This document shows, piece after piece, positions 27,006-38,034 of a DNA stretch of 64,000 bases. The position numbers and the translations under genes were made by a program. The notes under the pieces are model-generated. The model was not told the origin of the DNA and did not search any database. It saw nothing but the letters and a program-made list of their open reading frames with translations. The stretch is from NCBI GenBank assembly GCA_017547165.1, contig JAFYQK010000021.1, positions 1-64,000 on the forward strand. The letters run 5' to 3'. Source of the stretch: Bacteroidaceae bacterium. GTDB taxonomy: Bacteria; Bacteroidota; Bacteroidia; Bacteroidales; Bacteroidaceae. The first letter of the stretch is position 1. Each line of letters opens with the position of its first letter.

Positions 27006-30000
27006 ATGAATAGACAAATTGATTGCTTTATTCCTTGGTCTGACGACTCGCAATGTGTTCTTACCAAGCAAGCGTTGATATCCGATAACAATGTTGCCAA
27101 TGTTTTACAGTTAACAGAAAGTGTTGGTGCTACCAAAACAATAAAATATATTGCAGAAACGGCTTCGGCACCATATGTGTTGCTTTACACCAAGTACGAT
27201 ACTTTGCAGCTTGGATTTCATGCTCTTGATCGCATGCTCACTGTGGCTAAAGACTATGATGCCTTAATGCTCTATGCGGATCATTATATAGAATTACCTT
27301 CTGGCAAACGTCAGCCAATGCCATTGATAGATTATCAGGTGGGTAGTGTAAGAGATGATTTTCAGATGGGTAGTTTGCTTCTTCTAAAGACTGAGGTATT
27401 AAAGAGGTATATTTCTCAGCCTAATCTGCATCGTTATCAATATGCTGCCCTATACGATTTGCGCCTCTTCCTGTCACGCGAGAAATTGCCGGTCCATATT
27501 CAGGAGTTTCTTTATACAGAGGTGGAGACTGATACTCGTTTGTCTGGACAGAAACAGTTTGACTATGTGGATCCTCGTAATAGGGTTCGCCAGGTAGAAC
27601 TTGAACGTGCATGTACGCGCCATTTGCGTGCTATCAATGCGTATCTCCATGCCGGAGAGTTTGATACCATCAAGTTTGAGGATTCTGATAAGTTTAATGT
27701 AGAAGCTACTGTTGTAATACCCGTTCGTGATCGTGTTCGTACTATAGCAGATGCTATTGAGAGTGTACTTAAGCAGAAAACCGCCTTTACCTTTAATATA
27801 ATGGTGGTTGATAACGGATCTACTGATGGTACATCTAATGTAATAGAAAAATATACTGCCGACCCTAGAGTTATTCATATCCAGCCTCAACGCAATGACT
27901 TAGGTATTGGTGGATGTTGGAATATGGCTGTTCATGACGATAGGGTGGGACGTTTTGTAGTACAGTTGGATAGTGATGATCTCTATAGTGGGGAAGATAC
28001 TTTGCAGCGCATTGTGGACATGTTCTTCCAAGAGAATGCCGCAATGGTGATTGGAAGCTATAGAATGTGTGATTTCCAACTTGAAACTTTGCCTCCAGGT
28101 TTGATTGATCACCGCGAATGGACTTCTCAAAATGGACGCAACAATGCTTTGCGCATTAATGGTCTCGGTGCCCCACGTGCATTCTATACTCCTGTTTTGA
28201 GGGAATTACAAATTCCCAATACTAGTTATGGCGAGGATTATGCTTTAGGTCTTATGATAAGCCGTCGTTATCGTATCGGACGCATCTATGATGAGTTGTA
28301 TCTGTGTCGCAGATGGGAAGGTAATAGTGATGCGGCTTTAAGTCAGGAGAAAATAAATAGGAACAATTCTTATAAGGATCAGTTGCGTACTCAAGAGATA
28401 CAAGCTAGATGTCTTTTGAATAAATTGTGGCAACACGAAGTAAATGCCGAGGAAGTGGAGAACTTCTTCCAATCAGAAGTGGAGAATTGGGATCTTGCGC
28501 GTGATAATTACGCTAACCTTGATAAGGCAGAAAGCCGCACCCTCGTCCTTAAGTCAGAAGACGGTAGACTTGCTGATAGCCGAGGTCTGCAAGAGATTAG
28601 TCTTGCTGTTCAATGGAATCCTGCCCGTATTGTCTCTACAGGAGCAAGTGTTACACCTGAGGCCATTGAGGCGCGCCCCTGTTTCCTTTGTGATCACAAC
28701 CGACCAAAGCAACAGAGTTCACTTAAGATGGAAAAGCATTACCAAATATTGGTAAATCCATATCCCATTCTTCCTCAGCACTTCACAATTCCTGCGCGTC
28801 GACACACTCCCCAGCAGATATGGACCCATTTTGGGACAATGCGTCATATGGCGTGGACAATGCCTAAACACATCGTATTCTACAATGGTCCGAAGTGCGG
28901 AGCTTCTTGTCCCGATCACATGCATCTTCAAGCTGGTCTGCGTGGCATAGTGCCAATAGAGAGGGATTGGAAGATGTACGAAAACAACCTGCGTAAAATA
29001 TATCCTCTTACAGGCGAACAGACTGCCTCAATGCACGAGGCAGGTAACAATAGCGATAGATGTGGACTATTTGTACTTGAAGGTTATCCATGTCCCGTGT
29101 TTGTTATACGTAGTTTGCCTTCAGATACCGATAGTCTTTTGTGCCAAAGATTATATCAAACATTGCCTGTTATTGAAGGCGAAACAGAACCACGCATCAA
29201 CCTTATTGCATGGCGTCAGGAAGGAGGAATTGGCAGAGAGGACGAAATAGTTACCGTTATTTTCCCACGTAAGAAACATCGTCCCAACTGTTATTATGCT
29301 GATGGCGAAGAACGCCTGGTGGTTTCTCCTGGTGCTTTGGATATGGGTGGTTTGTTGATCACTCCCCGTGAGGAGGATTTTCGTCGCATTACTTCCGAAC
29401 ACTTCGTATGCATATTGCAGGAGGTTAGTTTGACCACTGAAGAGATACAACCTATTATTGCCAGCATTACCGATGCTCCGCAAGAGGAAAAAACATCCCT
29501 TGGATCAATGTCTAATGCCCACCCAGTATCGGTGCCCGGGTATGAACAAGCCGAGGAAACTCAGGTTGCTGTGGGTATTATGAGTGACACTAGAATATCG
29601 TTCCAAATCAATGGAGAATATACAGCTAAAGGACATAATGTCAGTGGTGTCCAAGAGGTGGAACTGGAGGATGGTTCTATCCGCTGGAACGGTCAGTTAT
29701 ATCAAGATCTTACATTCCGTCCAGTAGAACAACCCGATGGCGCGGTATCAAGTTTCTCATTACATAATGTTACCATAGGTGTTAGTTTCCATTGGGAACG
29801 TCAAGAGATGCAGACTTTCCAGGGTATACTTAATTTCACCGTTCACGAAGATAAGATAGTTGCCATAAACAAACTTTCTGTTGAGGATTATCTCTCAAGT
29901 GTCATTTCAAGTGAGATGAATGCCAATTGTCCGAAGGAGTTCCTTAAGGCTGCCGCAGTGATAAGTCGAAGTTGGCTTCTTGCACAAATACAAAAGCGCA

Positions 30001-30803
30001 AGTCACTGGGAGAGCAGAATCAAGCATTTTTTGCTTTCACAAAGACAGATAAAGAGATAGTTCGATGGCGCGATCGTGAGGACCATACCATCTTTGATGT
30101 CTGTGCTGACGATCATTGTCAAAGATATCAAGGCATCACTCGTGCCACCAATCCCCAAGCGCGTGAGGCTGTAGAGTCTACACGAGGCGAAGTACTGGTG
30201 TATGAAGGAGAAATATGTGACGCACGTTTCTCTAAATGTTGTGGTGGTAGAACCGAGGAGTTTAAGTATGCTTGGGAGAATATTCATAAGCCATATTTGC
30301 AAAGTGTTGCGGATCCCTACTGTAATACTCATGATTGGGAACTGTTATCTCGTGTACTCAATAAATATGACCAAGAGACAGAGAATTTTTATGAATGGGA
30401 TTTAACTATAAACCAGAAAGATTTGTCGGTATTGCTGAAAGAGCGATATGGATATGAGTTTGGAGAGATTCTTGCTCTAAATGCTATAGAGCGTGGTCCT
30501 GGAGGTCATCTTTCCAAACTTGAGATAGTAGGCACAGAGCATACCCTTGTTATTGGCAAGGAACTTGAGATACGCCGAGCCTTGAGCAAGACTCACCTTC
30601 TTTCCAGTGCTTTTGAAATTGCTCCGATTCTTGTGGATGGAACAGAGATACCTTGCGGCTTTAATCTTCATGGATATGGCTGGGGACATGGAGTCGGTAT
30701 GTGTCAGATAGGTGCGGCGGTAATGGGCCAGCAGGGACATCCTTATCAAGATATATTGAAGTTCTACTATACTGGTGCCGATGTTGTTAAGGTAATAAAA
30801 TAA
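27006..30803 (+). CDS. Glycosyltransferase - DUF4922 - SpoIID/LytB fusion
   Basis: The 1265-residue protein combines three modules. Residues 1-230 resemble a second, degenerate glycosyltransferase-like domain. Residues 234-500 are a GT2 domain, starting ATVVIPVRD, with [12 protein letters not shown] and a QLDSDD metal motif near 320-325. Residues about 508-850 are DUF4922, with a C559-x-x-C562 pair in RPCFLC and an H-x-H-x-Q triad, HMHLQ, at 638-642, as in the HIT/GalT phosphorylase superfamily. Residues about 855-1265 are SpoIID/LytB, with [14 protein letters not shown] (about 959-972), [10 protein letters not shown] and [15 protein letters not shown] (about 1223-1237). No signal peptide is visible. 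The ATG at 27006 fits the promoter better than the upstream ATG at 26985. aroB follows after 16 bp. Activity unknown. Confidence 0.85.
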   Translation: MNRQIDCFIPWSDDSQCVLTKQALISDNNVANVLQLTESVGATKTIKYIAETASAPYVLLYTKYDTLQLGFHALDRMLTVAKDYDALMLYADHYIELPSGKRQPMPLIDYQVGSVRDDFQMGSLLLLKTEVLKRYISQPNLHRYQYAALYDLRLFLSREKLPVHIQEFLYTEVETDTRLSGQKQFDYVDPRNRVRQVELERACTRHLRAINAYLHAGEFDTIKFEDSDKFNVEATVVIPVRDRVRTIADAIESVLKQKTAFTFNIMVVDNGSTDGTSNVIEKYTADPRVIHIQPQRNDLGIGGCWNMAVHDDRVGRFVVQLDSDDLYSGEDTLQRIVDMFFQENAAMVIGSYRMCDFQLETLPPGLIDHREWTSQNGRNNALRINGLGAPRAFYTPVLRELQIPNTSYGEDYALGLMISRRYRIGRIYDELYLCRRWEGNSDAALSQEKINRNNSYKDQLRTQEIQARCLLNKLWQHEVNAEEVENFFQSEVENWDLARDNYANLDKAESRTLVLKSEDGRLADSRGLQEISLAVQWNPARIVSTGASVTPEAIEARPCFLCDHNRPKQQSSLKMEKHYQILVNPYPILPQHFTIPARRHTPQQIWTHFGTMRHMAWTMPKHIVFYNGPKCGASCPDHMHLQAGLRGIVPIERDWKMYENNLRKIYPLTGEQTASMHEAGNNSDRCGLFVLEGYPCPVFVIRSLPSDTDSLLCQRLYQTLPVIEGETEPRINLIAWRQEGGIGREDEIVTVIFPRKKHRPNCYYADGEERLVVSPGALDMGGLLITPREEDFRRITSEHFVCILQEVSLTTEEIQPIIASITDAPQEEKTSLGSMSNAHPVSVPGYEQAEETQVAVGIMSDTRISFQINGEYTAKGHNVSGVQEVELEDGSIRWNGQLYQDLTFRPVEQPDGAVSSFSLHNVTIGVSFHWERQEMQTFQGILNFTVHEDKIVAINKLSVEDYLSSVISSEMNANCPKEFLKAAAVISRSWLLAQIQKRKSLGEQNQAFFAFTKTDKEIVRWRDREDHTIFDVCADDHCQRYQGITRATNPQAREAVESTRGEVLVYEGEICDARFSKCCGGRTEEFKYAWENIHKPYLQSVADPYCNTHDWELLSRVLNKYDQETENFYEWDLTINQKDLSVLLKERYGYEFGEILALNAIERGPGGHLSKLEIVGTEHTLVIGKELEIRRALSKTHLLSSAFEIAPILVDGTEIPCGFNLHGYGWGHGVGMCQIGAAVMGQQGHPYQDILKFYYTGADVVKVIK

Positions 30804-30819
30804 AAAGTCAATATCCTTA

Positions 30820-31869
30820 GTGAAACAAGATATTCTAATAGCAGAGAACTTAGAGGCAAGTGTCACCTCTTCCATCAATAATGTGAGGTTTGATAAACTT
30901 GTTGTTCTTACCGACACTACTACCAACCAACATTGTTGGCCATTGCTTTCTGCTCTGCCTGTTTTTAAAGGAGCGCATGTGATAACAATCGCCCCAACAG
31001 ATGAGGCGAAAAACCTTGCGACTCTGTCCGATGTGTGGATGGCTCTTCAGCAAGCTGGTGCATCGCGTCATTCTTTGCTTGTCAATTTGGGCGGTGGCAT
31101 GGTTACTGACCTCGGAGGGTTCGCTGCAAGTACCTTCAAGCGTGGTATGGCATACATCAATATTCCTACCACATTGTTGTCACAGGTAGATGCCTCTGTT
31201 GGTGGCAAGACTGGAATAAATTTTGGTGGACTGAAGAACGAGATAGGTGTTTTTAATTGTGCTCGTACTGTAATTTTAAGTAGTGTTTTTCTACGAACAC
31301 TCGACCACGCCAATCTATTGTCGGGATATGCAGAAATGCTCAAACATGGATTGCTCAGTAATAATGAGAACTGGTATGAGTTGTTGTCATTCGATTTAGA
31401 AAATCCCAACTTTGACCAACTTCAGCAGCTGGTGGCAAAGAGCGTGGCCATAAAGGAGTCGGTCGTTAATCAAGACCCCACGGAAAATGGTATCCGCAAG
31501 GCTCTGAACTTGGGACATACAGCAGCACATGCCATTGAGAGTCTTGCCTTGCAAGAGGGGCGTACTGTATTGCACGGATATGCTGTGGCTTGGGGATTGA
31601 TGATGGAATTGTATCTCAGTGTTCGTAAATGTGGTTTCTCGGCTAAAGTTATGCATCAGTTAGAGGCTTTTGTAAAGCAGCACTATGGCAAGTTTCAATA
31701 TGAGTGCAAGCACTATGAGATGCTGTACAACTTTATGACCCACGACAAGAAAAACCAAAGTGGCATTGTCAATTTCACTCTAATGGCCAGTATTGGAGAT
31801 ATCTGCATAAACCAGACAGCTACTCAATATGAAATAGAAGAAATGCTTGATTATTATCGGGAGAACTGA
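30820..31869 (+). CDS. aroB: 3-dehydroquinate synthase
   Basis: The 349-residue NAD- and metal-dependent enzyme performs the second shikimate-pathway step, DAHP to 3-dehydroquinate. Motifs are GGGMVTDLGGFAASTFKRG (NAD-binding), IPTTLLSQVDASVGGKTGIN, a metal-ligand helix LSGYAEMLKHGLL, and NLGHTAAHAIE plus LHGYAVAWG. It starts at GTG 30820; no better in-frame ATG exists nearby. It is 16 bp downstream of the large fusion and probably shares its transcript. Confidence 0.95.
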   Translation: MKQDILIAENLEASVTSSINNVRFDKLVVLTDTTTNQHCWPLLSALPVFKGAHVITIAPTDEAKNLATLSDVWMALQQAGASRHSLLVNLGGGMVTDLGGFAASTFKRGMAYINIPTTLLSQVDASVGGKTGINFGGLKNEIGVFNCARTVILSSVFLRTLDHANLLSGYAEMLKHGLLSNNENWYELLSFDLENPNFDQLQQLVAKSVAIKESVVNQDPTENGIRKALNLGHTAAHAIESLALQEGRTVLHGYAVAWGLMMELYLSVRKCGFSAKVMHQLEAFVKQHYGKFQYECKHYEMLYNFMTHDKKNQSGIVNFTLMASIGDICINQTATQYEIEEMLDYYREN

Positions 31870-31979
31870 TTTCCAATAGACGTTACTTTTAAGATATTAT
31901 AAAGTTTTTTGTATAAATAAATTAAACTTTATTGTCGTTTTCTTGTCACATAAATTAATGTGTCTGATATAATTTTTTT

Positions 31980-34900
31980 ATGAAAAATAAGTTATTTCTC
32001 CTTCTGTCAGCAACTTTTCTAATGTTGCTAAGTCCTGAGATTGCCTTTGCCCAAAAATACACTATAATTGGCAAGGTAACAGAACGTACCACAGGTGAAG
32101 TATTGCCAGGTGCAACAGCAGTATTGCTTAGTCCCAAGGATAGTTCTCAGGTTACAGGTGCAGCAAGTGCCAGCAATGGCGTTTTTACCATCTCCTCTAA
32201 GCAGCCAGGAAAGTATATTCTGCGTGTCAGCTATATGGGTTATCGGACCTTGTGGAAGAATCTTGATATACAAAAGGGTAGGGAAAAAACAAACCTGGGC
32301 ACCTTATCTATGGAAGAGGATGCAAAGCTAATGAAGCAAGCCAATGTTGTGGTAAGATTAGCACAGGTGGAGATGAAGGCAGATACCTTTGTATATAATG
32401 CAGATGCCTATCGTATGCCAGAAGGCGCTGTGCTAGAGGAACTTGTAAAGAAATTACCTGGTGCGGAGGTAACCGAGGATGGTAAGATAACCATAAATGG
32501 TAAGGAGGTAAAGAAAATTATGGTGGATGGTAAAGAGTTTTTTGCCAATGATACCAAATTGTCCATGAAGAATATTCCAACCAAAATGGTTAAGAACATT
32601 AAGGCGTACGATAGGCAGAGTGACTATAGTCGTGTTACTGGTATAGACGATGGTGAAGAAGAAACCGTTCTTGACCTTACGGTAAAGAAGGGAATGAAGG
32701 AGGGTTGGCTTATTGATATTGAAGGTGGTTATGGTACTAAGGGCAGATACATGGGTAAGGTAAATGCCATGCGTATCTTAGATAATCTGCAGTTTGCTGT
32801 TTTTGGAAATTTTGATAATTCAAGCAACAACGGTGGTGTTGTTTCAAATCAGTATGGTGGTGCAAATGTTGCTTGGGAGAATGGGAAAAGGGATTACGAA
32901 GCAGGTCTGTTCAAGATAGGAGGAAGTGTTAGGGCCAACCGTTCTTTCCGTGAAAATCTTTCAAGGAGTAACTCGGAGACATTCTTGCAAGGAGGTGCAA
33001 GTACATGGAGCAACTCTATGAATACAAGTGAGAATTTGAATTGGGGAGTTAATGCCGATCTGCGATTGGAATGGATGCCCGATTCTATGACAAATATGAT
33101 ATTCCGTCCCTCATATTCGCATTCAGAGTCAAAGTCGGAGTCATATAGCGCTTCAGTAACCTTTGACAAGGATCCTTACGAGGCAGGCATGGAGTATCCT
33201 TTAGAGGAGTTTGATTCTTTGGATGCAGACAACCACAGGTTGTACGAAGATATTCTGGTTAACAGCAATGTCAATAGAAATATGTCGCGCAATGTCAGTA
33301 ACAATGCAGGTGCGTCTTTTCAGGTAAACCGTCGATTAGGCAAACCTGGTCGTAATATTACACTGAATTTATATGGTAACTATTCACATTCTAAGAATCT
33401 GTCATGGAGTATATCAGATATCCTGTATTATAAAACCAAGGACAATACATATACTAACAGGTTCAATGATAATCCCAGCACAAACTATAATATCAATACA
33501 CGACTGAGTTATACTGAACCTCTGAACAAATATATGAATCTTCAGGGTAGTTATCAGTTCCAGTATCGTTTCTCTGATAGTGACCGCTCGATGTATGACT
33601 TGCATGAATTGCTGCAGGAACATCCCGAGTTCCCTGATTATATGCCGTTGACCAAGGAACAGCTGTATATGGGTTATATACCTGGGGTGGATACACTTAA
33701 CTGGTTGCTGAATAGGGAGAATTCGCAGTATGCTACTTATAATGAATACAATCACGATGCACAACTGCTTTTGCGATATACTCGTAAGTTTGCCAATGAG
33801 CAGGAGTTGCGTTTTAACTTCGGTGCTTCGTTTCAGCCACAGACCACCCACATGGACTACAAGAAGAATTCGCTAGATACCACTGTGGTGCGAAATGTCT
33901 TTAATTGGGCGCCGCGTATCCATGCTCGTTGGAAGATAAACCAGGGCAGTCAGTTGCAGTTCCGTTACAATGGTCGCATTTCACAACCAAGCATGACGAA
34001 TCTGCTGGAGGTTATGGACAACAGTAATCCTCAGAATGTGAGTATCGGTAACGCGGGTTTGGAGAGCAGTTGGACAAACCGAATCAATTTGAATTATAAT
34101 GCATATGTACAACCAAAGCAGATGGGGTGGGCTGTAAATGCCTCGTATAGTGCAACTGACCGTTCTGTTTCTACTGCTACTATCTACGATGCAGAAACGG
34201 GCAATAGGTACACTCGTCCTATGAATATAGATGGCAACTGGAATACTAGTGCTTACTTGATGTTCAATACGGCTTTGGATACAGCCAAGCATTTTTCGAT
34301 ACATACAACGGCCAACCTAAGATATTCCAATAATGTTGGTTATATCTCCTCGGCAATCAATGGGTTGCAGACACCACAGACTGTTGAGGACATGCAGAAC
34401 TTGTTTAAGGATGCATACAATCGGGGGCTACTTGGCAAATCAACAACAAAGGATTTAGGAATAGGCAGCAACATGCGTCTTAACTACCGTACAGAATGGG
34501 GCGAGACAGGCTCAGTTGAGTTCTCATTGCGTGGTGGTTTCAATTATCAGCATGCCAGGAATGATAACAATGAAAGAGCAAATATGGACACGTGGAACTT
34601 TAACTATGGTGGTGATATGACTATTACTGCACCATGGGGTACAACGCTCAGTACAGATATCGGACCTCAGTATCGACGTGGTTATGCCGACGAGAACATG
34701 AATACCACAGAACTTATCTGGAATGCTCGTCTTCAGCATGCTTTCCTTAAGAAAAGAAATCTCATTGTTAGTGCCCATTGGTATGACATATTGGGCGAGC
34801 GTAGCAACATTTCACGATCAATCTCTGCCACCATGCGCTCTGATACCGAGACCAATGCAATCTATTCTTACGTTATGTTTAAGGTGACGTATAAACTAAA

Positions 34901-34994
34901 TCTGCTTGGAGGCAAGAGTGCCAATTCTGGTCATCGTGGCCCTGGTGGTCATGGTCCTGGTGGCCCACCGCCAGGAATGCACCGTATGTGGTAG
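31980..34994 (+). CDS. Outer-membrane beta-barrel protein, TonB-receptor-like (OMP_b-brl_3)
   Basis: The 1004-residue protein has a signal peptide (1-24), a carboxypeptidase-regulatory-like domain (about 26-110, YTIIGKVTERTTGEVLPGA), a plug-like domain (about 130-235, with AVLEELVKKLPGAEVTEDG and GKEVKKIMVDGKEFF) and a long strand-rich barrel (about 240-980). The C-terminal 25 residues are rich in glycine, proline and histidine, ending HRMW. No N-terminal TonB box is evident. Members of this family are outer-membrane proteins of mostly unknown substrate; no SusD partner is adjacent. Followed by a very strong terminator. Confidence 0.88.
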   Translation: MKNKLFLLLSATFLMLLSPEIAFAQKYTIIGKVTERTTGEVLPGATAVLLSPKDSSQVTGAASASNGVFTISSKQPGKYILRVSYMGYRTLWKNLDIQKGREKTNLGTLSMEEDAKLMKQANVVVRLAQVEMKADTFVYNADAYRMPEGAVLEELVKKLPGAEVTEDGKITINGKEVKKIMVDGKEFFANDTKLSMKNIPTKMVKNIKAYDRQSDYSRVTGIDDGEEETVLDLTVKKGMKEGWLIDIEGGYGTKGRYMGKVNAMRILDNLQFAVFGNFDNSSNNGGVVSNQYGGANVAWENGKRDYEAGLFKIGGSVRANRSFRENLSRSNSETFLQGGASTWSNSMNTSENLNWGVNADLRLEWMPDSMTNMIFRPSYSHSESKSESYSASVTFDKDPYEAGMEYPLEEFDSLDADNHRLYEDILVNSNVNRNMSRNVSNNAGASFQVNRRLGKPGRNITLNLYGNYSHSKNLSWSISDILYYKTKDNTYTNRFNDNPSTNYNINTRLSYTEPLNKYMNLQGSYQFQYRFSDSDRSMYDLHELLQEHPEFPDYMPLTKEQLYMGYIPGVDTLNWLLNRENSQYATYNEYNHDAQLLLRYTRKFANEQELRFNFGASFQPQTTHMDYKKNSLDTTVVRNVFNWAPRIHARWKINQGSQLQFRYNGRISQPSMTNLLEVMDNSNPQNVSIGNAGLESSWTNRINLNYNAYVQPKQMGWAVNASYSATDRSVSTATIYDAETGNRYTRPMNIDGNWNTSAYLMFNTALDTAKHFSIHTTANLRYSNNVGYISSAINGLQTPQTVEDMQNLFKDAYNRGLLGKSTTKDLGIGSNMRLNYRTEWGETGSVEFSLRGGFNYQHARNDNNERANMDTWNFNYGGDMTITAPWGTTLSTDIGPQYRRGYADENMNTTELIWNARLQHAFLKKRNLIVSAHWYDILGERSNISRSISATMRSDTETNAIYSYVMFKVTYKLNLLGGKSANSGHRGPGGHGPGGPPPGMHRMW

Positions 34995-35007
34995 CACTAT
35001 GAAGAAT

Positions 35008-35051
35008 AAACGAGCGGAGCCTTGTCTGATTGGACAAGGCTCCGCTCGTTT
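35008..35051. terminator. Strong bidirectional terminator, 19-bp perfect stem
   Basis: Arms 35008-35026 and 35033-35051 are perfect complements, with AAACGAGCGGAGCCTTGTC on the left and a 6-base loop TGATTG. A-rich and T-rich flanks suit termination in both directions. It lies between the convergent barrel-protein and DUF349 genes. Confidence 0.9.
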
Positions 35052-35074
35052 TATAATCTTGGAGAGATTTACTT

Positions 35075-36769
35075 TTACTTTGTTTCCTTCATCTTTTGGG
35101 CCATGATACTCAACTCTGCCTTCAAGGCATCCACCTTTTTTTGGAGTTGGTCAACAAGTGAATTACCCTTCTTTGATGAGGCGGTGAGGAAACCGATATT
35201 GTTCTCGTAGGTGCGAATTTCGGCTTGCAGCTGTTCGTAGATACGCTGCATGCGCTGACGGTCGCCACCTGCCGATTCCTGAATCTTTTGGAATCTATTT
35301 GCGGTGCGCTCCTGAATACGTGCACTGCGAGAACGCTCGTAGAGTTTATCGCATACCTGGCGGTATTGGCTGTAGCAGCAATCCTTTTCCTTGAAAGGAA
35401 CATGACCAACGGCATTCCATTGAGCCTGAAGTTCCTTTACCTTATCTATATTGATATCGCCTTCTGCTTCGAGAAGACCCTGAAGCTGTGAGGTTATCTC
35501 CTGCTTCTTCAAAAGATTTTGCTTTTGGATGTCGCGCTCTCCGCTGGTAGCCTGTTTCTTGGCATCAAAGAATGTGTCGCAAGCTGTTGTAAACTCCTTC
35601 CATAGTTGGTCGCTGAATTTGCGAGAAACAGGACCGATGCTCTTCCACTCCTTTTGTAGAGCAACAAGTGCTTCTGTTGTGGCGCGCCAATCGGTGCTGC
35701 TGCTCAATTCCTGTGCCTTTGCAACAAGTGCTTTCTTCTTCTCAAGATTTTCTGCCTGTCCTTCCTTAAGGTTCTTGAAGTATTCGGCCTTACGTGTGAA
35801 GAATTGATCGCAAGCCTGACGGAAACGCTCAAAGATAACAGCATTTTGCTTTTGTGGGGCATAGCCAATGGTGCGCCATTGGGCTTGTGACTCAAGAACC
35901 TGTTTTGTAAAAGCTTCCCAGTCTATCTTTTTGTCAGCCTCGCCAATTTGGTTGAGAATAGCTTCGGTTTGTTCACAAAGGGCAGTCTTTTGAGCAAGGT
36001 TTTCTTCCTCGCGAGCCTTGATGCCCTCGAAGTGAGCCTGATGACGCTTGTTGATTTCCGTAGATGCGTTCTTAAAACGGGCCCATAGATCTTCGCGCTT
36101 CTCACGCTCTACAGGACCAGTTTCTTTCCACATCTGGTGGAGTGCCTGCAACTGTCCGAATGCGCTCAATACATCCTCAACATTCTGCAATGCTTCTGCC
36201 TTCTCGCAGAGGTCGGTCTTTATCTCGAGGTTCTTGCGGAAGTCATAGTCGCGCATCTCATGTCCCAACTTCAAAAGATCGTAGAATTGCTCGGTGTAGA
36301 GCTGATAGTTCTTCCAGATTTCAGTGCTTTGTTCGGCTGGAACGGCACCAATTTCCTTCCACTCTTGCTGAAGTTGCTTGAACTTGTCAAAGTTAGCACC
36401 TGCTTCTTCGGGAGTTGTGACCAATTGCTGAATCTGTTCAAGAATGGCAATTTTGCTTTGGAGGTTGCAGGCACGCTCTTCTTGAAGGCGCAATTGCTCA
36501 GCAGCGCGACGCTCGCGTATTGTCTGCATTGCCTGACGAAATGTCTCCTCCAAAGGATCCATGACGGGAACATAAGTGGCTAAATCTCCACCTTGTTCAA
36601 TAAATTCTTGGCGTGCCTGTTGGAGCGCCTGGTTCTGATAACGATAGAAGAGTTGCTTGAGTGTGTCAAGTTCTGCCTTTTCGGCAATAATTTCAGCCTG
36701 TGCCAATTCTTGTGCACGGGCAATAACTTCTTCCTTGTTGTTTAGCTGTATGTTTTCTATTTTTTCCAT
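35075..36769 (-). CDS. DUF349 domain protein, coiled-coil-rich
   Basis: The 564-residue cytoplasmic protein is made of tandem DUF349 units of about 70-75 residues, each with a W-K-x-I/T-G-P/x-V/A-P core: EWKEIGAVP, MWKETGPVE, QWRTIGYAP, EWKSIGPVS and QWNAVGHVP are five such cores. The C-terminal helix (about 515-564) reads as coiled coil. It is very rich in E, Q, K and A. DUF349 proteins are common in Bacteroidales, but their role is not settled. Downstream of the corA gene on the same strand, with a 96-bp gap. Confidence 0.88.
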   Translation of the reverse strand: MEKIENIQLNNKEEVIARAQELAQAEIIAEKAELDTLKQLFYRYQNQALQQARQEFIEQGGDLATYVPVMDPLEETFRQAMQTIRERRAAEQLRLQEERACNLQSKIAILEQIQQLVTTPEEAGANFDKFKQLQQEWKEIGAVPAEQSTEIWKNYQLYTEQFYDLLKLGHEMRDYDFRKNLEIKTDLCEKAEALQNVEDVLSAFGQLQALHQMWKETGPVEREKREDLWARFKNASTEINKRHQAHFEGIKAREEENLAQKTALCEQTEAILNQIGEADKKIDWEAFTKQVLESQAQWRTIGYAPQKQNAVIFERFRQACDQFFTRKAEYFKNLKEGQAENLEKKKALVAKAQELSSSTDWRATTEALVALQKEWKSIGPVSRKFSDQLWKEFTTACDTFFDAKKQATSGERDIQKQNLLKKQEITSQLQGLLEAEGDINIDKVKELQAQWNAVGHVPFKEKDCCYSQYRQVCDKLYERSRSARIQERTANRFQKIQESAGGDRQRMQRIYEQLQAEIRTYENNIGFLTASSKKGNSLVDQLQKKVDALKAELSIMAQKMKETK

Positions 36770-36865
36770 AATCTTTATATAACGATGAGTATGCTCTAGT
36801 CACATCTCCTAAGGAACTTAGCACTTCGTTCCGCCTGTTTAAACAAATGTTGTTCTCCCGTTTGT

Positions 36866-37792
36866 CTAAATCCATTTCTTATGCCTGAAGAACCACCAGA
36901 AGAGTAGTGTTATTAAGGTGGTGAGCACTATAGCCAGCGGGAATCCCCACCACACGCTCTCCATGCCGTTGATCAGGTTCATGCCGAACAACGATGCCAT
37001 CAATGTGGGGAACATCATGATAATGGAGATGGATGTAAGCATCTTCATTACTTGCGACACATTATTGTTGATAAGGTTGGCATATGTGTCCATTGTTGAG
37101 TCCAAGATGTTGGTGTAAATGCCTGCCGTTTCGCGAGCCTGGGCAAACTCGATATTAACGTCCTCAATAAGATCGGCATCCAGCTCGTCAACCTTTAACT
37201 TGAACTTTAGCTTTGAAAGCAAAGTTTCGTTACCTCGGATAGAAGTGACGAAATAAGTCAGCGAATCTTGAAGACGTGACAAAGCTATGAGGTCGGCGTT
37301 GTCTACCTTGCGATCAAGGTTTCTTTTGCTCTGGTCGATAAGCGACTGTATCTGTTTCAGACGCTTCAAGTACCATACTGCACTACTCAGGAACAGACGG
37401 AACACCATATCAACCGAATCGGTGAAACCCAAACCGCGTCTTTGTTGGTAGGTGACAAAATCAATCATCATATTTGTCTCGAAATAACAAACACTGATGC
37501 AGATATCGTCCTTCATGATAATACCCAACGGGATAGTCGTGTAAGGAGTGCGAGAGCGAACCTCCTTGACATAAGGGATACGCAGAATTATCAGCGCCCA
37601 TCCTTCGTCGCGGTCATAGCGAGGCCGCTCATCGGTATCGGCAATGTCACCAAGGAAATATTCGGGTATGCCCAGTGACTGCTGCAGAAACTGAGTGTCC
37701 TCCTCGTTGGGACAAGTTACCTGAACCCAACAGTTTGGAGCCCATTCATCTATGGTGTGTAATCCGTTTTGAGTGTTCCAAAAAGTTATCAC
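36866..37792 (-). CDS. CorA-family divalent-metal channel
   Basis: The 308-residue protein has a long soluble N-terminal part (about 1-245) and two C-terminal membrane helices with the family GMN motif between them, in ASLFGMNLING. The C-terminus is short and basic (FRHKKWI), as in CorA. It probably moves Mg2+ or a similar ion. The start codon is GTG at 37792. TATATTTG on the minus strand (37839-37832) may be its -7 box, 39 bases before the start. Exact ion selectivity is not clear. Confidence 0.9.
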   Translation of the reverse strand: MITFWNTQNGLHTIDEWAPNCWVQVTCPNEEDTQFLQQSLGIPEYFLGDIADTDERPRYDRDEGWALIILRIPYVKEVRSRTPYTTIPLGIIMKDDICISVCYFETNMMIDFVTYQQRRGLGFTDSVDMVFRLFLSSAVWYLKRLKQIQSLIDQSKRNLDRKVDNADLIALSRLQDSLTYFVTSIRGNETLLSKLKFKLKVDELDADLIEDVNIEFAQARETAGIYTNILDSTMDTYANLINNNVSQVMKMLTSISIIMMFPTLMASLFGMNLINGMESVWWGFPLAIVLTTLITLLFWWFFRHKKWI

Positions 37793-38034
37793 TTCAGTAC
37801 GTTTTTAATGCCGTTCAGACAAAATTGCCTACAAATATACTAAAAAGTGCTAAAAAATAAACGCGTGGGAATGTTTTTTTATAAAAGATGTGTCTTTTTG
37901 TGTGGGTGTTGCCCGAAAAATGTGGCGGCATGCCGCATGCCTGTGGTTTGTTATGCATTGTGCTGGCAATGCAAAGGCAGAGAAACATTGCTGTTCCTCT
38001 GCCCATTGTATGCTATTGCTGGAAAAATCGATGT

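Noticed and set aside
31947-31962. CACAT-N6-ATGTG inverted repeat before the barrel-protein gene
   Set aside because: Arms of five bases in AT-rich DNA are expected by chance.
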